A DNA stretch of 64,000 bases from NCBI RefSeq assembly GCF_011040495.1, contig NZ_CP049037.1, positions 3,720,001 through 3,784,000 of the forward strand, in the 5' to 3' direction. Below are positions 51,820-60,894 of this stretch, piece by piece. A program made the translations under genes and the position numbers. The notes under the pieces were generated by a model. The model made no database searches. It was not told the origin of the DNA and was given only the letters and a program-made list of their open reading frames with translations. Position 1 is the stretch's first letter. Each line of letters starts with the position of its first letter. Source of the DNA: Pseudohalocynthiibacter aestuariivivens (lineage in GTDB: Bacteria; Pseudomonadota; Alphaproteobacteria; Rhodobacterales; Rhodobacteraceae).

Positions 51820-52878
51820 TCAAAGCCGGAGTTTTTTATCAGGCTCGATCGGTGGCTCCTCTGTAGGACCAGCGTCGGCGGAATGTGCCGTTCTGGCCAG
51901 ATGGGGGTTACCATCTTCATCCAGTACATGATCTGCGACCCAAGCCTGCCGCTGCCCGGCAGGAGCGGGGTCGCCAATGGTCGAGTCGCGCGTTGTCGAC
52001 AACTCCAGCTCGGCGTTCATCTGCGCGCCCAGCAGCACCACATAGGCACTGAGATAGAGCCAGAACAGCAGGGCCACCACAGCCCCGAGCGAGCCGTAGA
52101 CTTCGTTAAAGCTGCCGAAATTGCGCAAATAGACAGAGAAGGCTGCCGATCCTGCGGCCCATAGGAACAAGGCCAAAAATGCCCCTGATGTCAGCCATGG
52201 CACCCGCGCACCGCGCCGGTTGGGACCATATCGATAGAGCAGGCAGATACCAAAGAACACCACCAGCAACACAACTGCCCATTTGAGGAGCGAAATCACG
52301 GCCTCTGTCAGGGCAGGCACCGCCAGAAAACCGAGCAGGGCAGGCAGGATAACGACGCTGGCAAAAGCAAACACCGCGACCAGTATCAGCAGCACCGTCA
52401 GCAAAATCGCCACCACATACCGGCGCAACGGATTGCTGCGATGTCGTGCACGGTAGATCGAATTCAGTCCCCGGATCAGCGCGGCGATCCCGTTGCGCGC
52501 GGTCCAGACTGCCAGCACCAGCGACAGAAGGCTGGTCAGTTGCAGGGTAGAGTTGTTGGCAGTGACAAGTGCGCTGACCTGATCGTTCAAGATGGCAAAG
52601 GCGTCCTCGGGCAACAACTGCCGCGCAATATCCATCTGCTCTCCGATCATCACCGGGTCGGCCACGTACCCCCAAAGTGCGATGATCGCGGCGAGAGCGG
52701 GGAAAATTGACAGCAGGGCGTAGAAAGCGACACCTGCCGAAATCAGACCTAGATTGCGTTCGTCGGCTTGCGCGAACACGCGCCTCACCACACGCCACCA
52801 AACTCTCCAGCCAAATTCTGACGGACGTTCCGCATTGGCATCTGATAGGATTGCGTTTTGAACGGGGGCGTTACTCAT
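51820..52878 (-). CDS. YihY/BrkB family membrane protein
   Basis: A 352-residue protein with about six hydrophobic helices and the family landmarks ISAGVAFYALLSIFPALAAI and YGSLGAVVALLFWLYLSAYVVLLG (in part). BrkB/YihY proteins are inner-membrane, of uncertain role (once annotated as ribonuclease BN in error). The C-terminal 60 residues are hydrophilic. The gene is followed by a candidate small RNA and terminator. It lies in the stress region, but I see no EcfG promoter directly in front of it; the small gene upstream (52898-53086) does have one and could be cotranscribed. Confidence 0.9.
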   Translation of the reverse strand: MSNAPVQNAILSDANAERPSEFGWRVWWRVVRRVFAQADERNLGLISAGVAFYALLSIFPALAAIIALWGYVADPVMIGEQMDIARQLLPEDAFAILNDQVSALVTANNSTLQLTSLLSLVLAVWTARNGIAALIRGLNSIYRARHRSNPLRRYVVAILLTVLLILVAVFAFASVVILPALLGFLAVPALTEAVISLLKWAVVLLVVFFGICLLYRYGPNRRGARVPWLTSGAFLALFLWAAGSAAFSVYLRNFGSFNEVYGSLGAVVALLFWLYLSAYVVLLGAQMNAELELSTTRDSTIGDPAPAGQRQAWVADHVLDEDGNPHLARTAHSADAGPTEEPPIEPDKKLRL

Positions 52879-52897
52879 GGTGACAGTCTAGCACGGC

Positions 52898-53086
52898 TCA
52901 TACGCCGCGCACACCACGCGGTCCGGCGATTAGCCAGATGATGAATCCCAGCAATGGCAAAAGCAATATCAGCAGGATCCACAATAGCTTGCGCCCAGTG
53001 CTGACAGAGGATCCGACCACCGAAACAATGGCCCACAGGTCAAGGATCAAAAGGACGAGGCCGCCTAGGCCAGTGATTTCCAGCAT
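52898..53086 (-). CDS. Small two-helix membrane protein (PLDc_N-like)
   Basis: A 62-residue protein with two hydrophobic helices (GLGGLVLLILDLWAIVSVVG; LLWILLILLLPLLGFIIWLI) separated by STGRK, and a short basic tail. This resembles the N-terminal domain of cardiolipin synthases found as stand-alone genes (PLDc_N). AGGAGA precedes the ATG. An EcfG-type promoter lies upstream. The brkB gene starts 20 bases after it. Confidence 0.87.
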   Translation of the reverse strand: MLEITGLGGLVLLILDLWAIVSVVGSSVSTGRKLLWILLILLLPLLGFIIWLIAGPRGVRGV

Positions 53087-53100
53087 AGCGTGTCTCCTGT

Positions 53101-53136
53101 GCTTTGTATGCGTCGTTCAGTCAACGCATACAAAGC
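53101..53136. promoter_or_regulatory. 36-bp perfect palindrome over a promoter
   Basis: GCTTTGTATGCGT at 53101-53113 is the exact reverse complement of ACGCATACAAAGC at 53124-53136, with 10 bases between. The right arm contains the -10 CGTT of the EcfG-type promoter for the small membrane protein. Since transcription would begin inside, only one arm reaches the RNA, so it is more likely an operator than an RNA hairpin. Confidence 0.6.
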
Positions 53137-53148
53137 AAAAGAGGTTCC
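53123..53148 (-). promoter_or_regulatory. EcfG-type promoter for the PLDc_N-like gene
   Basis: Minus strand: GGAAC (53148-53144), 17 bases, CGTT (53126-53123). It lies about 37 bases upstream of the start codon and overlaps the palindrome at 53101-53136. Confidence 0.7.
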
Positions 53149-53204
53149 GCAACGGTGACCCGTGGGCCCGAAGGCCAATTATACTAGATTATCTGTTGAA
53201 ATTT

Positions 53205-53279
53205 TGGAGCGGGTGATGAGATTCGAACTCACGACATTTACCTTGGCAAGGTAACGCTCTACCCCTGAGCTACACCCGC
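53205..53279 (-). tRNA. tRNA-Gly (anticodon GCC)
   Basis: The reverse strand folds into a standard 4-arm tRNA: acceptor GCGGGTG with CACCCGC, discriminator T, encoded CCA (53205-53207), D arm with CTCAGGGGTAGAG, anticodon loop TTGCCAA reading GCC, T loop TTCGAAT. It decodes GGC and GGU. Confidence 0.96.
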
Positions 53280-53461
53280 GTCCTTGGGTAGGGCGGAGAT
53301 ATAAACTCCGCGCGGCGGTGGCAAGAGCAAATCGCGTCACGGCGGCAATTTTTTGCTACGTATCTTCTTGCGGTAAATATATTGGGGTTTAGGGGTAACC
53401 CCCCAGTGCCTGCATGGCCTGAATGCTGACTATGGGTCTGCGCCGCAGGCGCGCCGTTGGA

Positions 53462-54262
53462 TCAATCGTAAAATAGCACCCGACGTCCGGGAATGTCGAA
53501 ATCCTCGGAATGAACGACCACGCCCGTATCCATCAGATAGAGCAGGCCAAAGGCCCCCGGTTCGTCAATCGAAGTATGTTCATCCATGTCGGGGCGCATG
53601 ATTGGTGATTGGTGGCAGCTGCTTTTGAACAGAGCCGTGGGGATGCCCCCCGCGCCGCCCGAGATTGTGCGGTGCACGTGGCCGCTGATGATCTGGCAGA
53701 CATTCGGATACGCGCCCAGCAACGCCAGCAACTCGGTCTTGTTGGTCAGGCCTATCCGGTCCATCGCGTCAAAACCCACATCCATTGGCGGATGATGGGT
53801 AAAGACGATGACCCGGCGATCCCCGGAGCTGTCCAACGCGGCGCGCAACCACGATAAGCGGTCTGCACATAGTCGACCGCTATGTTCGACCTCAGCCTGC
53901 TCATCGAGCGTATCAAGCAGGATCAGGCGAAAATCACCAGTGTCGATAACTTGTTGTACATGGCCTGTCGATGTTACCGGTGCGTCCGGGAATGCCGCGC
54001 AGAAGGCCGCGCGGCGGTCGTGGTTGCCAATCATCAGATGCACGGGCAGCGGGCAATCCGCCAGTGCGGCACGCAGGCGTTCGTATTGCGCGGCTCGCCC
54101 GTGATGGGCCAAGTCGCCGCAGATTACGATCCGTTCGGCATCCGGCACTTCGCCAAGTGCGTGGCGCAGCCCCGCTAACAGACGTTCTTCGGGATCGAGA
54201 TGGCCAATGCGCTGGCCATGCTCGACGAAATGTATGTCGGTGAACACTAGGATTTTACGCAT
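53462..54262 (-). CDS. Calcineurin-like phosphoesterase (CpdA/class III nucleotide cyclase phosphodiesterase-like)
   Basis: A 266-residue metallophosphoesterase with all metal motifs: FTDIHFVEHG (Asp-x-His), VICGDLAHHG, LMIGNHDRR, VFTHHPP and IISGHVHRTI. Similar proteins cleave 3',5'-cAMP or glycerophosphodiesters. I start at the ATG 54262 because it gives the standard N-terminus. The stop of the pyruvate carboxylase gene lies 22 bases upstream on the same strand, so it may be cotranscribed. Confidence 0.9.
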   Translation of the reverse strand: MRKILVFTDIHFVEHGQRIGHLDPEERLLAGLRHALGEVPDAERIVICGDLAHHGRAAQYERLRAALADCPLPVHLMIGNHDRRAAFCAAFPDAPVTSTGHVQQVIDTGDFRLILLDTLDEQAEVEHSGRLCADRLSWLRAALDSSGDRRVIVFTHHPPMDVGFDAMDRIGLTNKTELLALLGAYPNVCQIISGHVHRTISGGAGGIPTALFKSSCHQSPIMRPDMDEHTSIDEPGAFGLLYLMDTGVVVHSEDFDIPGRRVLFYD

Positions 54263-54284
54263 TGGGTTTCTCCGTCGTGATGGT

Positions 54285-57200
54285 TTACTCGAATTCCACC
54301 AGCAAGTCCTTGGCGTCAATCTGGCCACCCGGATGGATATGGACGGCCTTTACGATGGCATCACGTTCAGCATGCAGGCCGGTCTCCATCTTCATCGCCT
54401 CAATGGTCAGCAGCAGGTCGCCTTCCTTGACTTCGGCACCGACGCTGGCTGAAACGCTGGCCACCACGCCGGGCATCGGGGCGCCGACATGGTTCGGGTT
54501 GCCCGGCTCGGCTTTGGGTCGTGCGGCAGTCGTCGCCTTGACCAGTCGGTTGGGCACACGGATCACGCGGGGCTGGCCGTTCAGTTCGAAGAAGACTTTG
54601 ACCTCACCATCTTCTCCGGTCTCTCCGACCGCTTGCAAGCGAATCTCGAGAGTCTTGCCGGGGTCGATCTCCGCAGTGATCTCTTCGCCCGGCTGCATCC
54701 CGTAAAAGAATGTATGTGTCGGCAGGCTGCGCACCGGGCCATAGAGGCGGTGACGGCCCATGTAGTCGAGGAAAACCTTGGGATACATCAGGTACCCGCT
54801 GAGATCCTCGTCATCGACGGACTTGCCCTCCATCTCGGCGATCAGATCGGTGCGGGTCTGGTCCAGATCGACGGGTGGCAGGTGTTTGCCGGGGCGTTCG
54901 GTGTTGGGGACCTCATCCTTCAGCACTTTTTTCAGCATCGCTTCGGGAAAGCCGCCGGGAGGCTGGCCAAGGTTGCCGCGCATCATGTCCACGACGCTGT
55001 CAGGGAATGACAAATCGCGCGCGGGATCTTCGACCTCAGAACGGCTGAGGCCCTGACTGACCATCATCAGGGCCATGTCGCCCACGACTTTGGAACTGGG
55101 CGTGACCTTGACGATATCGCCGAACATCTGGTTCACATCGGCATAGGTCTGGGCCACTTCTGGCCAGCGATCTTCCAGCCCCAGTGAACGGGCTTGTGCC
55201 TTGAGGTTGGTGAACTGCCCGCCGGGCATCTCGTGCAGATAGACCTCGGAGGAGGGCGCCTGCATGCCACTCTCGAATGCGGCATAATGCGCGCGCACGG
55301 CGTCCCAGTAATCGGAGATTTCGCGCACGGCACCGATGTCCAGTCCGGTATCGCGATCAGTATGCGCCAGCGCCTCGACGATGCTGCCGAGTGTGGCCTG
55401 GCTGGTGTTGCCGCTGAGTGCGTCCATCGCACAATCCACCGCATCGACGCCCGCATCGGCAGCAGCAAGGATGGTGGCACATGCGATGCCGGCCGTGTCG
55501 TGGGTGTGAAAGTGGATCGGCAGCCCGGTTTCCTGTTTGAGCGCACGTATCAAGACGCGGGCAGAGGCAGGTTTCAGCAGGCCAGCCATATCCTTGAGCC
55601 CCAGCACATGCGCCCCGGCAGCTTCCATCTCCTTGGCCATGCCGACATAGTACTTCAGATCATACTTGGCCCGGTCCGGGTTCAGGATGTCGCCAGTGTA
55701 GCAGATCGTGCCTTCGCAGACCTTTTCCGCCTCGATCACCGCGTCCATCGCCACGCGCATGTTTTCCACCCAGTTGAGGCTGTCGAACACGCGAAAGACG
55801 TCGATGCCGGTATTAGCCGCCACGCGTACGAATTCCTGCACCACATTGTCGGGATAGTTTGTGTAGCCGACACCATTGGAGGCGCGCAGCAGCATCTGGG
55901 TCATCAGGTTTGGCATAGCCGCCCGCAGGTCGCGCAGGCGCTGCCACGGACATTCCTGCAAGAACCGATAAGCCACGTCAAAGGTGGCACCGCCCCAGCA
56001 TTCCATCGAGAACAACCCACCCAGATTGGCGGCATAGGCCGGGGCCACCTTGATCATGTCATGGCTGCGCATCCGCGTGGCCAACAATGACTGGTGCCCG
56101 TCGCGCATGGTGGTGTCCGTGATCAGCAGACGCTTTTGCTTTTTCATCCAGTCGGCGACCGCCTGCGGGCCTTCTTGTTCCAGCAGGTTGCGGGTGCCCA
56201 TCTGTGGTTTGGCGCGCAGCGCGGGCGGCCGGGCATCGCGCAAATCCGCACGAGGGCGCGGGCGATCCTTGGTTTCTGGATGGCCGTTCACCGTGATGTC
56301 AGCGATGTAGGTCAGAACCTTGGTGCCGCGGTCACGCCGACGGTTGAACTGAAACAGCGCAGGTGTCTCGTCGATGAATTTCGTGTGGTAGGTATTGTCT
56401 AGGAACGTGGGGTGTTTCAGCAGGTTCTCGACAAAGGCGATGTTGGTGCTGACGCCACGAATACGGAATTCGCGCAGCGCACGGTCCATCCGGGCAATCG
56501 CCGCTTCGGGGGTCTGGGCATGTGCCGTCACCTTGACCAGCAGGCTGTCGTAGAACCGCGTGATCACGCCGCCCGAATAGGCGGTGCCGCCATCAAGGCG
56601 GATGCCCATACCCGTCGCCTCGCGGAACGCGGTGATGCGTCCATAGTCAGGGATAAAGTTGTTTTGCGGGTCTTCGGTCGTGATACGTGTCTGCAAGGCG
56701 TGGCCGTTCAGGCGCACATCCGCCTGTGACGGCTTGCCGGTGGCCTCGGCGATAGTCCGGCCTTCGGCGATCTTGATCTGGGCCTGCACGATGTCGATGC
56801 CGGTGACTTCTTCTGTCACTGTGTGCTCGACTTGGACGCGCGGGTTTACTTCGATGAAGTAGAACTGCTCAGTGTCCATATCCATCAGGAATTCGACGGT
56901 ACCCGCACACTCGTAATTAACGTGCTTGCAGATTTTGTAGCCAAGCTGGCAGATTTCCTCGCGCTGCGCATCAGAGAGGTAGGGGGCGGGCGCGCGTTCG
57001 ACCACCTTTTGGTTACGCCGCTGGACTGAACAATCCCGCTCGTAGAGGTGGTACATATCGCCGTGCTTATCACCGAGGATCTGCACCTCGACATGGCGTG
57101 CGCGCAGGATCATCTTTTCTAGATAGCCCTCGCCATTTCCGAACGCGGCTTCGGCCTCGCGGCGGCCCTCCAGCACCTTTTCTTCCAGCTCTTTTTCTGA

Positions 57201-57725
57201 CTGGATCGGGCGCATGCCGCGTCCGCCGCCGCCCCAGCTGGCCTTGAGCATCAGGGGGTAGCCGACTTTCGCCGCTTCGGCGCGGATGGCATCCATATCA
57301 TCGCCCAGCACTTCGGTTGCCGGGATCACGGGCACGCCTGCTTCAATGGCGACGCGCCGCGCGCTGGCCTTGTCGCCCAATGCGCGCATGGTATCGGCTT
57401 GTGGGCCGATAAAGGTGATGCCGTTGGCGGCGCAGGCGTCGACGAAATCGGGGTTCTCGCTGAGCAGGCCGTAACCGGGGTGGATCGCGTCCGCGCCACA
57501 TTCGCGCGCGACGCGGATGATTTCATCAATCGACAGATAGGCGGCGACGGGCCCCAGACCTTCGCCGATCCTGTATGCTTCATCCGCCTTGAAGCGGTGG
57601 AGGCCCAGCTTGTCCTCTTCGGCAAAGACAGCGACGGTCCGTTTGCCCAGTTCATTGGCGGCGCGCATGATGCGAATGGCGATTTCGCCACGGTTGGCAA
57701 TCAGGATCTTTTGAAAATCAGTCAC
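54285..57725 (-). CDS. pyc: Pyruvate carboxylase
   Basis: A 1146-residue single-chain biotin enzyme. The biotin carboxylase half (residues 1 to about 460) has IANRGEIAIRI and an ATP-grasp region GGGGRGMRPIQ; the carboxyltransferase domain includes TTMRDGHQSLLATRMR; the C-terminal carrier has the biotinyl-lysine in EAMKMETG (about Lys1112). It makes oxaloacetate from pyruvate and bicarbonate. I use the GTG at 57725, since it has AAGGGGGG upstream and yields the usual TDFQKILIANRGE start; the frame is open 59 codons further without homology. Confidence 0.97.
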   Translation of the reverse strand: MTDFQKILIANRGEIAIRIMRAANELGKRTVAVFAEEDKLGLHRFKADEAYRIGEGLGPVAAYLSIDEIIRVARECGADAIHPGYGLLSENPDFVDACAANGITFIGPQADTMRALGDKASARRVAIEAGVPVIPATEVLGDDMDAIRAEAAKVGYPLMLKASWGGGGRGMRPIQSEKELEEKVLEGRREAEAAFGNGEGYLEKMILRARHVEVQILGDKHGDMYHLYERDCSVQRRNQKVVERAPAPYLSDAQREEICQLGYKICKHVNYECAGTVEFLMDMDTEQFYFIEVNPRVQVEHTVTEEVTGIDIVQAQIKIAEGRTIAEATGKPSQADVRLNGHALQTRITTEDPQNNFIPDYGRITAFREATGMGIRLDGGTAYSGGVITRFYDSLLVKVTAHAQTPEAAIARMDRALREFRIRGVSTNIAFVENLLKHPTFLDNTYHTKFIDETPALFQFNRRRDRGTKVLTYIADITVNGHPETKDRPRPRADLRDARPPALRAKPQMGTRNLLEQEGPQAVADWMKKQKRLLITDTTMRDGHQSLLATRMRSHDMIKVAPAYAANLGGLFSMECWGGATFDVAYRFLQECPWQRLRDLRAAMPNLMTQMLLRASNGVGYTNYPDNVVQEFVRVAANTGIDVFRVFDSLNWVENMRVAMDAVIEAEKVCEGTICYTGDILNPDRAKYDLKYYVGMAKEMEAAGAHVLGLKDMAGLLKPASARVLIRALKQETGLPIHFHTHDTAGIACATILAAADAGVDAVDCAMDALSGNTSQATLGSIVEALAHTDRDTGLDIGAVREISDYWDAVRAHYAAFESGMQAPSSEVYLHEMPGGQFTNLKAQARSLGLEDRWPEVAQTYADVNQMFGDIVKVTPSSKVVGDMALMMVSQGLSRSEVEDPARDLSFPDSVVDMMRGNLGQPPGGFPEAMLKKVLKDEVPNTERPGKHLPPVDLDQTRTDLIAEMEGKSVDDEDLSGYLMYPKVFLDYMGRHRLYGPVRSLPTHTFFYGMQPGEEITAEIDPGKTLEIRLQAVGETGEDGEVKVFFELNGQPRVIRVPNRLVKATTAARPKAEPGNPNHVGAPMPGVVASVSASVGAEVKEGDLLLTIEAMKMETGLHAERDAIVKAVHIHPGGQIDAKDLLVEFE

Positions 57726-57901
57726 TGGCCTATGTCCCCCCTTAGCCGATTCTTGGCGCTTTGGATCACTGTGTAGCCGAATATTGCCGCAGTGCAGCGC
57801 GATTTCTGCAGGTTTGTAGGATTTGTGAAAGGTTTTCGCAATGCCGGGCCGGGCTGCTTTGCCCGTCGGGGCCAATTTCTTGCCCGGACGGGTAGGGGGC
57901 A

Positions 57902-59038
57902 TTACCCGTTCATGCGGCGTGTGGTGACTTCCTTTAGTGTCCGGGTGCCCAATTGTCCCATGTTCGCAATCAGATCAAGGCGCAGCATGTCAACCAAATG
58001 GGTCAGCCCCACCGGGCCAAGGGCTGCCAGCGCATAGTGCCAAGGCCGCGCCATCATCACGAAATCAGCACCAAGTGCTAGCGCGCGCAGAATATCGAGT
58101 CCTCCGGTCACGCCGCCGTCAAAGATGATCGGCAGGTCGGTTTGCGCGCGCAGATGTGGCAGCGCGTCGATGGTGGCGGGCGCGGCATCGAACTGTCGGC
58201 CACCATGGTTGCTGGTCCAGATCGCATCGACGCCGGCCGCCTCCAGCCGAGGCACGGTTTCGGGGTCGAGCACACCCTTGACCACGAATGGTCCATCCCA
58301 CGCGTCACGCAACCAATGCAGGTAGTCCCAGTCGGGTGAGGTCCGCAGCAGATAACCGGCGTGCTGGTTGGATGGCAGGCCGCTGGTCTGGCCTGCATAG
58401 CTGTCGATCATCTTCATCCGGGGCATGCCGCGTTTCGCCATGCCAGCAGCCCATGCCGGGCGCATCGCCACCTGCGCCATCAGGCGGGGCGTCAAGCGCG
58501 GCGGTTGCGTCAGCCCGGAACGCCCCTGTCGTTCGCGACGCGATGCGACGGGCACATCGACCGTCAGCACCAATGTGCCAAAACCCGCTGCGCGCGCTCG
58601 ATTCAGCATGTCGGTGCGAATGTCGGGATCACGGGGCGGATACATCTGGAACCATGCATGGTCACCCGCCTGTGGGCCCACATCCTCGGGTGTCTGGCTG
58701 GCCACGGTGGAGAGGGTGTAGGGGATGTCCGCCTCAGCTGCCGCGCGCGCCAGATGCCCCTCGGCGTCGGGCCAGATCAGGCCGGACATGCCCACCGGCC
58801 CGATCCCGAAAGGAAGGGGGAGCGACTGGCCCAGCAGATTAACCCCGAGGTCGGGCGCGAATTCACCATGCAGGATGGACGGCATAAGGGTCACGCGAGA
58901 GAGCGCACGCCCGTTTTCGGCACTGGTCCATTCCGTACCGGTGCCACTGTCTAGGTACTCCCACACAAATCGTGGAAGGCGCTGGCGGGCGCGGACCTTG
59001 AGGTCGCTTATGGCTGGGTATTTTGCATGTAAGATCAT
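57902..59038 (-). CDS. FMN-dependent alpha-hydroxy-acid dehydrogenase (LldD-like)
   Basis: A 378-residue TIM-barrel flavoprotein. The active-site His is in WTSNHGGRQFDAAPA, the Lys in FVVKGVLDPE, and the phosphate-binding region in FDGGVTGGLDILRALALGAD. It oxidises L-lactate or another alpha-hydroxy acid to the keto acid, with the electrons going to quinone or O2. The ATG at 59038 gives the family N-terminus; ATG 59047 or GTG 59062 are alternatives. It lies 176 bases upstream of pyc on the same strand. Confidence 0.92.
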   Translation of the reverse strand: MILHAKYPAISDLKVRARQRLPRFVWEYLDSGTGTEWTSAENGRALSRVTLMPSILHGEFAPDLGVNLLGQSLPLPFGIGPVGMSGLIWPDAEGHLARAAAEADIPYTLSTVASQTPEDVGPQAGDHAWFQMYPPRDPDIRTDMLNRARAAGFGTLVLTVDVPVASRRERQGRSGLTQPPRLTPRLMAQVAMRPAWAAGMAKRGMPRMKMIDSYAGQTSGLPSNQHAGYLLRTSPDWDYLHWLRDAWDGPFVVKGVLDPETVPRLEAAGVDAIWTSNHGGRQFDAAPATIDALPHLRAQTDLPIIFDGGVTGGLDILRALALGADFVMMARPWHYALAALGPVGLTHLVDMLRLDLIANMGQLGTRTLKEVTTRRMNG

Positions 59039-59192
59039 GAGCAACATTTGCCCTCGGTCCACAACTTTGTCCAGCGGCCCTGCACATGCGCTGTGCGGGG
59101 CTGTTGGTTGGCGAGTGCGGCGGGAGTGCTGGCTCTATGAGTAGAGAAGGACGATCGCGTCGCGCCCGCGAGATATGCGAAAGGAATATCAG

Positions 59193-59818
59193 ATGCGCTG
59201 GAATCCGATGTTGGAGCCACAAAACCCCACCACAGGTGGCGTTGACGATATCGAGACGTTGATCATCCCGCGCCGGCGATCTGGGAGGCTTCGAAGTGCG
59301 GCGCGCCTTGCCCGCGCCCAACCGGCATATGGTCGACCCCTTCATTTTCTTTGACCAGATGGGCCCGGCGGAGTTTCTGACCGGGCAGGGGATCGACGTG
59401 CGCCTGCATCCGCATATCGGCCAGGGTACGGTCACATATCTCTATGAAGGTGAGTTCCAGTACCGCGATCCGCTGGGCACGAACCAGATGATCCACCCCG
59501 GCGCTGTGAGTTGGATGATCGCAGCGCATACATTACTCACGGTGCCGTCGAGATCGCGGGTGAAAGGTTCGAGGCCGGGCGCATGATGGTGTTTCGTCCC
59601 GGCGACGCAATCACGTTGACTACCGGTCCCGAGGGCGCGCGGGTGATGGTTCTGGGGGGGAGACTATGAACGGGCCGCGCTACATCTGGTGGAATTTCGT
59701 CGCCTCCAGTCAGGAACGGATAGAGGCCGCCAAACAGGCGTGGGCGGCAGGGGAATGGGAAAGTGGTCGTTTTCAACTGCCGCCCAACGATGATCAGGTG
59801 TTCATACCACTGCTCTGA
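59193..59818 (+). pseudogene. Decayed pirin family gene
   Basis: A good start (ATG 59193 with AAAGGA upstream) begins a pirin N-terminus (MRWNPMLEPQNPTTGGVDDI). Near 59280 a two-base loss shifts the frame; the correct pirin sequence (LPAPNRHMVDPFIFFDQMGP) continues in another frame to IHPGAVSWMIAAH at about 59530. There the middle of the family is missing and the C-terminal part (FRPGDAITLTTGPEGARVM, then, after a one-base shift in a run of seven G near 59667, GPRYIWWNFVASSQERIEAA) runs to a stop at 59818. So two shifts and one internal deletion. A sequencing error could explain the G-run, not the deletion. Confidence 0.85.
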
Positions 59819-59909
59819 GACGCAGGCGCAGGGCAGGTATTTGTAGAAAGATGAAAGGCATAGGCGGTTCAGGCTCGACATTGCTGTGTCAATGACCTTT
59901 TGTGCACCT

Positions 59910-60815
59910 ATGCATACCCGCGCACCCTCTCGTCCCGGCTGGGGCATTTTCTGGATGATCGTCACCGGGACACTCTTTGTCGGCGTGACAGCATTGGTCA
60001 AGGTTCTGGGTCCGCGCATCCCGGCCGCGGAAGCCGCATTCCTGCGTTATTTGCTGGGGCTGGTGTTTCTCATCCCGATGGCCCGGTCATTGCTGCGACT
60101 GCGGATGACGCGGCGGATGACGGGTGTCTTTGTCGCGCGGGGCATGGCGCATACGCTGGGCGTGGTGCTGTGGTTCTTTGCCATGGCGCGCATTCCGCTC
60201 GCTGATGTGACAGCGATGAACTATCTGTCCCCGATCTATGTCACGCTTGGGGCGGCACTGTTTCTAGGGGAAACACTGGCGCTGCGGCGTGTTCTGGCGG
60301 TTGTCGCGGCGCTGGTGGGCGCGCTGATCATCCTGCGCCCCGGATTTCGTGAGGTCGGACCGGGGCATTTGGCGATGCTGTTCACCGCCGTCTTTTTCGG
60401 AGCGTCCTACCTGCTGGCCAAGTTGGCCAGTGATGACATGCCTCCGAGCATTGTGGTCGGTATGCTGTCGATTACCGTGACAATCGGGCTGGCGCCGCTG
60501 GCAATCCCGGTCTGGGTGACGCCGACCTTGTCCGAGTTGGTGATCCTGTCAGGGGTGGCCTGTCTCGCGACTGCTGGACATTACACCATGACGCTGGCGT
60601 TTCGCGCGGCCCCGCTATCCGTGACGCAGCCGGTGACGTTCTTGCAACTCGTCTGGGCGGTGCTGCTGGGCGCGGTGTTCTTTGGCGAAGGTGTCGATCC
60701 CTTTGTTATTCTGGGGGGGCTGGTGATCGTGGGCGCTGTCAGCTTTATCTCGTGGCGCGAGGCGATGCTGAAGCGCAAGGCCGTGACGCCGGTGTTTCAC
60801 CAGACCAAGAGCTGA
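59910..60815 (+). CDS. DMT superfamily (EamA) transporter
   Basis: A 301-residue protein with ten hydrophobic helices in two EamA repeats (first repeat TLFVGVTALVKVLGPRIPAAEA; second AMLFTAVFFGASYLLAKLAS, in part). Such proteins export amino acids or other metabolites. The start is uncertain: ATG 59910 fits best, GTG 59886 and ATG 59892 are in frame and no clear ribosome site distinguishes them. A terminator follows at 60836. Confidence 0.88.
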   Translation: MHTRAPSRPGWGIFWMIVTGTLFVGVTALVKVLGPRIPAAEAAFLRYLLGLVFLIPMARSLLRLRMTRRMTGVFVARGMAHTLGVVLWFFAMARIPLADVTAMNYLSPIYVTLGAALFLGETLALRRVLAVVAALVGALIILRPGFREVGPGHLAMLFTAVFFGASYLLAKLASDDMPPSIVVGMLSITVTIGLAPLAIPVWVTPTLSELVILSGVACLATAGHYTMTLAFRAAPLSVTQPVTFLQLVWAVLLGAVFFGEGVDPFVILGGLVIVGAVSFISWREAMLKRKAVTPVFHQTKS

Positions 60816-60835
60816 TCCCGGCTGGTGAATGTGAA

Positions 60836-60862
60836 AAACCCCGGTGCGATGCACCGGGGTTT
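60836..60862. terminator. Bidirectional terminator between convergent genes
   Basis: A perfect 12-bp stem (AAACCCCGGTGC with GCACCGGGGTTT) around a 3-base loop. Five T residues follow on the minus strand, three on the plus strand. It ends the orphan binding-protein gene and the DMT transporter gene. Confidence 0.9.
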
Positions 60863-60894
60863 CCCAATCTTGGTAAGAACCTGACAGTTCTGGC

